Below are positions 22,801-34,800 of a stretch of 64,000 nt of DNA, one piece after another (position 1 is the stretch's first letter; each line of letters begins with the position of its first letter). Under the pieces are notes generated by a model that worked only from the letters and a program-made list of their open reading frames with translations, was not told the origin of the DNA and searched no databases. A program made the translations under genes and the position numbers. Where the stretch lies: positions 59,701,094 through 59,765,093 of the forward strand of contig CP136065.1 of the NCBI GenBank assembly GCA_032622095.1, in the 5' to 3' direction. Source of the DNA: Siphonodentalium dalli (Eukaryota; Mollusca; Scaphopoda; Gadilida; Siphonodentaliidae).

Positions 22801-25800
22801 CCCAACCTCCAAGTTAGAGTAATTCATTTCTTTCCAATAATGCCATTTTTTGTATTTTTTCAATATCGTTTCCATGGTAACAGTTATTTCTCAGGGTATT
22901 GTGCCTTTTCAACAGTTTTATCCAAATTAGTTTGAAGTACCCGTATGAAGCTATCGCAATATGCATAAATTATTACTGTAACCAATGTAGTATCTAATAA
23001 ATGTTCCAATTCCAAAATTATCGCATTTTTTGCAAAAATCAACAGTTTTTACCACAAAATGGCAATAAAACCTTCATACCCTATATGGGCATCCTAGTAA
23101 CTACTGGAGTAGTTGGAAAATAGTTTATATCGTGGAAAAATAATATCAAGAAATTATCTTCAACATATGTTTCTGTCCTGGAATGTGCTTAAATTCTTTT
23201 TAACCGTCTGCTGAAGGGTTTTATCTCAAAATGTGTCTACATTGTTTACATGCCGTTTCCATGACAACGGCACCACTTTCAAAGTTTACAGCAGGGCGGA
23301 ACATGAAGCTGACATCTTCTACTTTCATATGATCTATAATTTTTCCGTGTGTAAAACAAAAATTTAACTCGAAAAATAAGCCCCGTTGGGGCCAAGACCG
23401 CTCCTCTAACATGCTATTATCAGTTCGGAGCACATGGGAAAACAGGAGTTACGACGGAATGGACTGGTTTCCCACCTGAATACACTTAAAACACTTCTGA
23501 GACAGGGAATTCCGATCAGAGGGGACTCGGACAATGAATCAAAAAATTTCCAGTTTGATTTGGATAAAGCAAAAAATGACTGTGGCCTGAAGATGCTCCT
23601 AGATGAGAAGCATTACACGACAGCCCATGACATACTCGATGAACAGAGGCAAATGCTAGTGCTCAGCGCTCGCAGGATGCTGATAGAAAAGCTTAAAGAC
23701 TCCAAATGTTTTTCTGTCTTAGCGGATGAATCATGTATCCAAAAAGGAGCAGCTCACATTCTCGGTTAGAACGTGCGACGACGATTACCAGGTATAACCG
23801 ACGACTTTGTGGGATTGTATGAATGCCAAGAAGGACTTTCATCTGATGCTCTTCTTAAATATGTTAAGGACATCATGATTCGGTGTGGGCTCAATGGCGA
23901 CAGGATGGCTGCTATGTGTTTCGATGGTGCAGCGGCCATGAAGTCTTTGGCCAGGAAGATGCAGAGCGATATGGCACCACATGCTGTGTATGTACACTGC
24001 CTAGCACATTGCAACAAATTAATCGTCAAAGATGCCATCGACGTATCTGAGTTGCTTTCAACGGCACTAGATTTGTGTCAGTCCCTATATGCTGTTGTAT
24101 ACCCGAAGCATGTCCTTCTATTCGAAAACATCCAAAAGGACATTATTAATGAAAACGGTGACAAATCTGTAATTCGCCTTCAGAGTCTCTCGGCGACACG
24201 GTGGACGACGAGAGTGAATGCAGTCGACGTCGTCATTAAGAAAATTCCGAAATTACTGAAAACCATGACGGAAATAAGAAGTGATGCCACAACTAAAGCT
24301 GACACAAAAGCAAAAATAGATGGACTGATGAAACAGTTGAGGTCATTCCGGGACATTTTTCGGCTCACAGTATCAAAAAGACTCATTTGTATCCTTGAAA
24401 AACTTTCCAAAGAGCTACAGGGAGTTGATATGTCAGCGGATTATGTGTCATTTTCTGTGGGATTATCTCGCCAACGCCTCCAAGAAATGCGGGGTGAAAT
24501 TGAATTTATAAAAATTGTGAAAGAAACAGAATCGCTGACTGGTTTGAATTTGCTAGTAGATGTGAAAACCCCACGAGCAAGAAAAGTCCCCAAAAGATTG
24601 CATGACGGGTCTATGTTATTGACTGAACAATTACCAACCAACAGCCAGAAGTGTGCCAGTGAAGCAACCCTGAGGGCATCATACTTTGAAGCCATTGATG
24701 CCATCCTGCAAAGCATGGATGGGCGGTTTCATCAAGAAAGTCTGAGTGTGATTAAGGACATGGAGCATGTGCTGATCAGATCAATTACACAGCGGGATGT
24801 TCCTATGGATAATTTGGATATTATCAGCTTTATCGACAAAGACAAATTAGCTGTTCAGTTAAATGAATTACCGTCGGTGTTTGGATTATACAACGCCCAT
24901 CAGATGTTGCCGATTAAGTCTGTGACCAAGGTCAGCACTATTGTTCAAATGTTTGAGGCGATGCCAGTGGCGAAACAACGATGCAGTGAAGTGCACGAAC
25001 TTCTAAAACTTTATTATACAATGCCAATAAGTTCTGCGTCGAGCGAGCGTTCCTTCAGTGCCATGAGAAGGTTAAAAAATTGGCTCTGTGCGACGTCAGG
25101 AGGAAACCACCTTAATGACATGATGTTTGCGACAATTCAAAAGCAGCTAATGGACAAAGTGAACATTCAAAGTATAGCAGACAATTTTGCGAGCAAGATG
25201 GCAAACCGCAGAGCATATTTCGGTGCATTTGAGTTGTGTATCTAAAGGTGGATTATGTGTCATTCAAGGTTGTATCGTTATGTCCATTATGGTTTATTGC
25301 TGTCTCTTTAAATGCCGATGTAATCTTACATCTTCGAATTATTTATCAGTCCCCATTTCCTAATCTGCACACGACAGTTCGTGTCATGCATCAACTATGA
25401 TCTCAGCAGACCTTAAAATTATTTCTGGTAGCTCCTGTCTCCGGAAAAAAACTTATATGATTTATTGAAACATTCAGCTTGTTTTTCACAACGCAAAATC
25501 ATGCTAGTAAAATATGTTATACATTGCCTGACTAAATTTTATGGGGTGCGTTCTATTAACTTGATAAAATAGAGTATTGCACTTTTAGTAGAGTCGTCTT
25601 TCTTGGACACGCGCTGTTGGCGAATGTTAAGGTCAGACTGATGTGAATGGAGATTCCTGAGACCTAAATCGAAGATTCGAGATTGCGTCGGCTTTTAAAG
25701 AAACTGAGTTTATTGTTGTATAATTTGCTGAACTCTGATTATTTTTTTTTACATAAAGTATATGAACATTGACGCATCATACGTGCTAGCATTCGCGATA

Positions 25801-28800
25801 TCCCGGTCATTGTGAAGTCATTGCTAATGCTATATGCATTTTACCGGTGACTGTACGTGTACTGTACATCTTCACAAAATGTGCCCCCAATAATAGGTTT
25901 GCCCCCCCTGCCCTTCAGTCCTTCCGGTGGCTCTGCAACAAGCCATATTTCCGACTAAATCCTGAAAAGTTACCCATAATTCTGCTGTGGTTAAGGAGTC
26001 TATTACTGAGGGTATTACTGTACCTTAACCTCACAGAACACTAAAGATCAATGATTTCAGCAGATATTTGGAATACCGTCAATTAGGTATCTGCCAGACT
26101 TTCAAGAGAAAAAGAGGATTGAAAGTCTATGCGAAACAACCCATTCAGTCAGTCAAAAGATATGGTCCTTGATCAGAGCTCATTTTATATTATTATTATA
26201 CAAGGCCACAGCAATTGTATTAGTTAATTGGTTTGCGAACATCAGAGAAAAAAATCTGTTGATGGAAGAGGGGAGAAAAACTGGAAAACTAGCAAGGACT
26301 TGACATACCGATTGGCGATTCCACTGAATGCAATTCACTTTAAATCATTTATTGCAAACAAATAAAAAACAACACTTTAACAGATCCACTGCTGACTACG
26401 AGTTATCTCATACCTTTTGCATGTGATTGAATGGGCATTGGCAGTGAACGTGTTAATATCTCAATTATTCTCATCTTTCCATGCTATTATGACTGATATA
26501 ACGGTTTGGTGAGAAGTCTCACATAAACTGAACACCATGGGCAAAAAATTTAAATGTATTTTTTGGCATTTTCAGTAAAAAGATGTGGGCGAGTTCATAA
26601 ACAAACTAATTAAATTGGCATCACATATTAAAGATATAAAACATTTGTCATGAATAAAAGCCACAGAAAAAGTCAGACAAAATATGTGGAAGTACTATTG
26701 TGTACAGCTAGACTTGCAGTCTGTAGACTTCATGCTGAGGAAAGGGTGAAAATGTATTATAATTTCCATTCTATATCAGGCCGAGACAAATGCTACATAT
26801 TTTTAAAAAACAATTAAAAAGTCATTTTGATGCATAAACAGTTGGGAGTAACTACATGAAGAAATTAGTTTTAAGATTAACGCTGAATATAAGGAGTATA
26901 AATAAAGTACTATACTTCAAAGTATCTCGGAAAACAAATTACTGTGTGATAAATTAGTTCATCTCACATAATAGTCGCAACATGATTCTTTCACCACACA
27001 ATAATCTTTTGTATCAAAAACAATTTCAACATCATTAAAAGATAATGTTAGCAGGAAATGAAGATGATGGGAGAGACGACATTACCGAGATGAAAGCATG
27101 CATGATTGGAACATGATATTAATATGTTGGTTGAATACCAGAAAGGAAAAGGTTTAATGTAATTGCCTGCATGCAGATAGAAGAAACACCCAAAGTCATC
27201 CAAGGGTACATATATGTTAAAGACAATATTTAATAGCATTTATGACCTTCAGAGTCAAACTTGATTGCTCAAATTATTAAGCTCATTTAATTTAACATTT
27301 GCTGACTTTTGGTGATCGTAAACAATAATAGAAGGGGTGGTTCAACCCCCCCCCCCCACGGGTAACCTGGCGATGATGACTTAGGTGATGGGAACATGAA
27401 CACAGCTCATGCAAACCAAAAATAACACAAACATTGAATTAAATGAAAAACCCAGGAAAATAAACTAAGTATGCAACACAAATGTAAACCACAAATAAAC
27501 TTTGAAGCATATAGACCTGTTTTTTCTCCTTTTCAGTAAAAGATGTAGAAATGGAGCAACTCAATTACATGAAACACTATGATGCTCTATCAGTTTGGAT
27601 TCATTTCCTGTATTCTGACGAAAGATAGATAACTCTATATATCAACCAATTATGGATTAGGCCATGTATCAATTTCCTGTTTCTCAGGTCAAACAGATTT
27701 GAATGGCTTGCTCGCGCATAGATATAATAGAATTTTTTATTATTACTCTAACAGATGTCCAAAAAAGTTAGTTGGTAGATTTCATGTGATTTATTTCATC
27801 TAAAATCACCCAATAAAGTGATACATCACATGTAAAACACATGTTTGTACATAGTAACCAACCAATTCAGAAATCTGAATTGGAGAAATGACTCTATTCA
27901 ATCTCACTTTGACTAAAAAACGTTACACAATTACCGGTATACCGAGTAAAAAAAATTCCAACAATTTGAACATGAATAAAAAGGTTTGCACTGACGGGTT
28001 TTGTGACCATGCATGCAAGCCTGAGAAACTGGAATTCGATTTTGTTTGGCCCTACCAGCTTTCTTTATATCTTAATTATAGAATGTGAAATGAAGCCTGG
28101 CACAAATTATGTTGGTAAGATTTATTTAAACCATTTCCCGAGCCCGTAGTTTGTTATATCCTAATAAGACTTTAATGCATATCAAGGACTTTAATAATTG
28201 GGATAGGTCAATTTAAAATTTCTTTTGACTTATACCAGCTTGTGATATTGTTTGTTCTAGATATGCTGGCTTTATAGTCAAAAATCCACTCTATTACTCT
28301 CCTATAGCATAATTTACATTCAGACGCTAGGGTGGGATTTTCCGTCAATTGTAATAGGCTTATTCCTACATATCAATACAGAATGCTAGATTTATCGGAA
28401 ACAGTGATATATATCCTATGGTCCACAATGATGTGCAATAATATAGATTATATTTTAAGCATTAAAGATCCTGTGCCATTGCATTCTCTTATATATGCGA
28501 GACTAGCATATATAAGAGAATGTACTGGCTTACAAGGTCAAGGTAAATATTGTTAGGCTGATGTATTCTCAGATATATGCGAGGCTCCCTATGGGAGACT
28601 CGCATTTATAAGAGAATGCATTGGCACAGGGCCTTCGCACAAATTTCAGAAAGCTCCAGTCATGGAAGGGTAAAAATACATACTGATTAATTATACTGTG
28701 AAACTACAAGTCATCTTGTTTGTTTATGTTGGTAAAAGACGAGGTCAAATTCTTCATAATTAATATAAACAATGTGATAAGTTACGATTCTTCGTGTATT

Positions 28801-31800
28801 TTTTCCTATTAAATTTCCGTTTTGATTTTACAATTCATGTAGAGTTCAGAACAAATAATATCTTACATAGAATAAACCGGTTAGTTGGTTAGTAGTGACA
28901 TCTTACAGAATTAGCAATTTCAAATGAGTGGGTCACTTGGCTTAACCCTTTACCCAACAGAAGGGCCCTGTGCCAATGCATTCTCTTATATATGCGAGTC
29001 GACCATAGGTCGCCTCGCATATATAAGAGAATGCATTGGCTTAACACATTAAAAAATTATAAAATTGTTAAAGAATGTAAGAAAAAATGGTAAAAAAAGA
29101 TTTTTTTTAGGCCAATGCATTCTCTTATATATGCGAGGCGACCTATGGTCGACTCGCATATATAAGAGAATGCATTGGCACAGGGTATAACTAACTATCA
29201 CAATGTGGTCAAGGAGCCGGTTCCAATGATATCCATATTTGTATGGTTCTATTGAGACAGACCGAAGATAGTTTAGGCTGTTGAAGCTTTATTTGGCCGG
29301 TTTTGGCCGGTTTGTTGGGTAAAGGGTTAAACTCCACTACATGAGAGGAATAATGGAATGAATCTTTGACATAAATGAGCATCTGAAACAACAACATGCC
29401 CTTATATCCCCCCCAAATTCAAGTTGGTAGAGGATAAACATGAGAATGAAATGTATTTACACTGTATACAGTACTGAGAAACTCTGAAATTATCTCATAT
29501 TGATATCAAAGAAAAATGTTCCTGGAATTGATCATTCTCGGACAATGAATGCAAGGATTTAAAGTGTTTTGGCTTAAATTTCTAAATTTTATCCTACCAG
29601 GCAAACCATGGTGAACCCTGATGTGCCCAAATTACACTATATAGTCTAAAGGCTTGAACAACTGATATCACAAGCTAGTCCGAAGGAACTTGTACCATAA
29701 TTATACATATAAATTTAATCTGTAAAATATTTTCCAAATTCAGCACACATTTCAAGACTTAATTATCCCAATTCAATTTGCTCTCGAAATTTTCACAAAT
29801 ATGCGGAAAAAATATCCACACAAATAATGGAAATTTTTTTTCTTCTGAGATGAAATACGCATGTTCTCAGTTAAATTTCCCAGGTAATTTGATCTGTACC
29901 TGGCATATCTTTAAAAATGTTTTCCACAGAGCTCAATTAACCCTGTCTATACTAAATACTCATTAACGAGCAGTTCCCTTAGGAAATGTTTATATAATAA
30001 GTTCAACAAACAACCATAGTTGTTGAACTTATTACCTGAACATTTCCCACCAATTAATAGACATCGTTCTGCTCTTATATTATCTGTTGTCTGCCTATAT
30101 TTCCTGAACAACCCTCCAAATGAATAATAGACCATTCCAATGTATACGTTTATAACTGAATGGGATAATCCATTTAATAAAGAAGTAAAGTAGGGGGTAA
30201 TTTTGTTGTGCCTACAACATGATCTAGCTGTTTCTTACTTGCAACAGTTGGGAAGACAATCATGCAACCAATTATAAACTTCATAAGTAGTTTGTAGTAA
30301 AAAAATTGCAAGACATCAGCGAAAATAATTTTAACATAGACTTAAATGATGGTGTTGATAATGCGACACTGAAGAAATATGTTAACACTTAAGACTCCAT
30401 TGATGAAAGTAAAAAAAGTTACCCTAAAATCTGGTCTGTCCTTCACCATTACCATTACAATAGCTGTGAAATTCAGTAAATCAAGTCAATTAGAAAACCT
30501 TATAATGGAAACAATTATAAACAAGGGCTACATAAACAGTTTCTATACTGTATTCTCATAAGGGCTGTTCCACGAGCACCAATAGCAAGGGGGCAAAACT
30601 CCCAAAAGGCACATTTTTGTTCAAAGATATTAGCATAAATGTTGAAAAGTCAAAATATTATAAAGCTGAAACAGTATTTGTTAGCATATTCAAGAAAAAA
30701 ACATATACTGGGCTATTTAATACTATGGGTGCACTTTGCTCTCATGAAAATATAATTGTTCATGTTTCTGTTGATATGTGAGTTATTTATTGCAAAATAA
30801 CATTTGATGCCTCTCTACCACCCTCCCCACCCTTGGTGAAGGGCAGTATGTAAAAAGGATCAGCCCCTGACTAGTATAAATCATCAAATTCAGGAGTGCT
30901 TCTAAATGTTTGAATAGAATTAAATATCACTTCTAATTTAGTTGACAAAACTGTGCAAACTATAGAGACAGAAATTGTGGTGACAATTATCTATTGCATC
31001 TTCGATAAATTGTCTGCCAATCACAAGATAATGATGTGGAACTAGAATTGTATGTGAATCAACCAATATCAAATGTTTAAACAGAGAAATATTCTGAATT
31101 TAAGTCACGAATGAGACTATGAATCCAGATGGAAACAAGTGTTTTTCCATTAAATTTAACTTCAATACTTCTGTTTAGTTCAGAGTTCAGACAATCATAC
31201 TAAATTCTATGATGAGTAATAAATAATTAATAATAGTCTCAAACTGAAATAAAATAATGAAATAATTTATTTATTTGTGTATGTAATTAGACAGAAGTAT
31301 TTCGGAAAAATAACTTTGAGGAATAAAATAAGGAAAGCATGTAAAACCTAGCTGTGTGTCAAATTGAAACTAAATGTTAGTGTGATACATAGGATTCTAA
31401 CTTAAATTAGAACAAGCTGAAAAAAATATCAAAGAAATTCTTGGGTGAATATATATTAAAGCTGACCTCGGGTGAATATACATTAAAGCAGACAACTTTC
31501 CTTTAATTTTGGTCAACATGATGAATTATATTTCAAGTAGAACATATTCAAACATTCATATCCCGTGTTATTACTATAATATAATTACATCCAATATGCT
31601 TACATGTTTAAAAAGGATAATTACATTAAAAGCAGAAGTGAACATCGAGTGTAGGAATGTCGTCATAGCACACAATGTTGCAGAATTGTCACTATATAGA
31701 TCCCAATATTTAATTATATTTCTAAGACAAAATTAATTTTCAGGTTGATATATTTCACTGGGATGTAATTATTAGTAATATTATCAGTTTTCTAATTTAA

Positions 31801-34800
31801 TTATATAGTTCAAAGGCATCGTGCCGGATCACAAACTGTTCATAAATACATTAGGAAACCAACATTATTCCTTAATTCACTCAATAGTAAAATTAGTCTT
31901 TCAAAGCTGTAAGAAGAATCAGTGAGCATGGAATTAAACTGCAGATGAAGTCAGAAGAAAGCCTGATCTTGAGTCTTTACAACCAAATTAACACTTTGAT
32001 GATGGGAGCTGAGCTGGTGCAGCATTAAAGATCCTGTGCCAGTGCATTCTCTTACTAGTATATAAATGCAAGTCTCCCACAGGGAGCCTCGCATATTATA
32101 AGAGAACGCACTATCTTACAAGGTCAAGGTAAATATTGTTAGGCCAATGTATTCTCTTATATATGTGCGGCTCCCTATGGGAGATTCGCATATACATGTA
32201 TAAGAGAATGCATTGGCACATAGTTTTCATAAAATTTCAGGAAGCTTCAGTCATGGAAGGGTTAATCAGGATAGAATCCTTCAACATTAACAACCTGAAT
32301 GTATGTTGTGTATTTTTTGTTCCAATATAAGTGAAATTAATGATATAATTAAAAAAAATATTTCATTTTCCTAAATAATGCTCTGGGTATGTTAAGATTC
32401 TGTCATTTTTACTTTGACAATGGGGCAGTTTTATCATTATAATCACTGTTTACTGATGATAAACTTTATCTAAATGATGCCAATCTATTTGTGACAATTT
32501 ATGATAACATTAAGATGTTCCAAGTAATGCAGAATAGTCTATAAATCAAACTTCTGACTCCATATGCTGAAATTTGAAGCATGTGGTAGAAATGACATAC
32601 TCTGCTTCCCCAATTATAAAGTATTTCCATAGAACATTCCAAATTGAACAGACTATGTCAAATCGTGGCAAGAAGCATCTGAATATATGTGTTTGTAACA
32701 ACGTCCTATTTGGAAAGCGGCAGGGTTTATGAAAATGGAGCATTACTGATCATGTGTCATTGGAAACTTATAGTGTAGGCGATAACTCAATGTTCTTCAT
32801 TTTGTATCTAAAGTATATGTATTAATTGATAATTAAGTTAGGTCATTTCATTCTAGGTACCTGCAGTGTACATAGGCGATAACTCAATGTTACTATTTTT
32901 TTATCTAAATTTTATGTATAAATTCATAATTGAGTGGGGTCATTTAGTTCCAGGCACATGTGGTGTAGGCGATAACTCAATGTTATTACTTTTTCATCCA
33001 AATTATATGTTCTAATTCACCGAACTACCCATTAGCATACAAGGAATTTTATAATGCAATGCTTTCACTCCAAGGATAAGCTATAGCAACAGAAGTCCAA
33101 AGTTTTCATATCTAAACCCAGCTAATATCTGCTATCTATAGGGCACAAGTTATATCCTTCTGCGATGGCACAAGTGCCTTATCTACAAACCCAATCACAC
33201 AGGTGTTGTTCCGTGTTTATTACACGCCACTCATCCTAGAATCCATTAATTGAAAACAAAAAAGACTTACAAAGTGTTTTTCAGAAAAAGACAGGACTTT
33301 ATAGTTAGAGTTTCATGGTCAAGGTGAACACCATTTAAGTTGTGTGTGTGGATTCGCTTGAAAAAGATGACAGTGCCTAAGATGACGGAACGTTTTTTTT
33401 TTTTGAGGAACAGGTGTGTAGTTAATAAACTGAATCGCATAGTGCATGAATGTAGTATTATCGCTCAAGTTTTTTAAACAAATAAGTGCGTTAAAGTTCA
33501 CCTACTTCACATGCCAAATGGTTCTGTATTTATTATACACCAGCAGTCATTATTCTTTCGTATCAAACATTGTTTTTGTCTGGTTTACATGCTAGTTTGT
33601 CATCTATTTAACACAATACGAGGTTGAATCATTATTGTAGTACCAGTTGGATTTTCATGCATGACGTCATTTACGTCAAGCAAGTTATCGATATCGCTCT
33701 TGTGCATTTGGGTGAAATTACCACACAGGTTGAAGTAATGCAATCCAATTGAAATATAGAAGAAATATGTGTGTAATTAATTGTGATTTTACACATGATA
33801 AGTATTCTCCATTTTCAATAAAACACCATAGAGTGTGCATGTGTTGAGCCTTATGATAGTCTGAAGCCCCCAGGATTAATTATCACTCACACAGCCGCTG
33901 CGCTACAATTTATTAATAATTTAGATTAAGTTAGGGAACTGTGGGAAACTGTCGACACTGACTCTAATTCAACCAAATAACAATCATGTGATTGACCTTT
34001 GTCCAAAAGGTTTTGCAATCAATTTATGTTGAGAAGTCGCTAGATATTTTGTGACATATTCACCTGACTACGTGTATATGATATAGCATATGACTGAATT
34101 AATAGTTGATGTTGTTTTTGAAGTCTTGGTGTCATCAGAAGATGTCAAATCAGAGGGAGGACGGAGATGCATTCAGGGCAAGCCTTTAAATAGTGTGCCT
34201 GTCATTTGCAGAATGAGGTCCCCAGAGGGTGAATTTAGTGATGATACCCCACATAGCTGGCTAGCATCACCAAATTCACCCTCTGGGAACCTCATTCTGC
34301 TGAGTTGTAAGCAGAATGAGGTCCCCAGAGGGTGAATTTGGTGATGCTAGCCCGCTATGCGGGGTAGCATCACTAAATTCACCCTCTGGGGACCTCATTC
34401 TGCAAATGACAGACACACTATTTCAAGGCTTGATTCAGGGTCACCAACTTTTCACATAATTTCACAAATATACAGAGATAGTACATAGCAATGTGGCGAC
34501 GCAACAGTTGAACACATTCCTGATCAGAAAGCCACATCTAGAACCTTGGATGAAGCAATGGAGGGGTTATGATTAAAAACTTCTAACTTCTCCATCAAGG
34601 TCACATAATGAATACCCTTGGTGGGAAACTATTATCCAAAAGTGTGACAGCTCTGTTCTATTTCCCAACGAGGTCCGTGCAATATTCCTCAGTGGTATAA
34701 TTTGCCGTCAGTGATGCACAAAATGTATAATATAGACGGTCGTGCTTGACAGGTGAAGTTAGAAGTGTTTTATCTGAACATGTCCATTGACATGATCCAA

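Larger units (their letters stand above)
14552..23412. mobile_element. Foldback segment interrupting the hAT transposase
   Basis: The outer ends are inverted copies: CTAGAGGAGCGGTCTTG at the left and its inverse CAAGACCGCTCCTCTA at the right. The left arm, 14552 to about 15800, is collinear with the reverse complement of about 22130-23412. Each arm holds two diverged units of about 500 bp (mark: TTACCATGGAAACGATATT). Inward of the arms come 21-bp tandem arrays, in one orientation at 16010-20610 and the opposite orientation at about 21340-21545. The overall plan, long arms with internal tandem repeats, resembles foldback transposons. No clear target duplication was found, so a palindromic rearrangement within the hAT element is an alternative. 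Confidence 0.6.
13554..25935 (+). mobile_element. 12.4-kb composite hAT transposon
   Basis: The terminal inverted repeats are CAGGGCCACCGGAGAGG (left) and CAGAGCCACCGGAAGG (right, reversed), fitting the CAGRG start common in hAT elements. The exact 8-bp target duplication CAACAAGC lies at 13546-13553 and 25936-25943. G-rich and C-rich subterminal tracts sit just inside both ends (about 13565-13625 and 25885-25912). The element carries a hAT transposase in two parts on the plus strand, 14114-14548 and 23434-25245, separated by a foldback segment (14552-23412). It inserted in the older hairpin MITE 13416/26022. It is far longer than usual hAT elements of 3-5 kb because of the internal insertion. 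Confidence 0.85.

Noticed and set aside
23434-25245. Possible host ZMYM1-like gene
   Set aside because: It sits within hAT termini with an 8-bp duplication and is broken by indels and a foldback insertion.
28973-29178. Regularly recurring hairpins considered as a CRISPR-like array
   Set aside because: Eukaryotic context, irregular spacing and TTAA-bounded transposon ends explain them.
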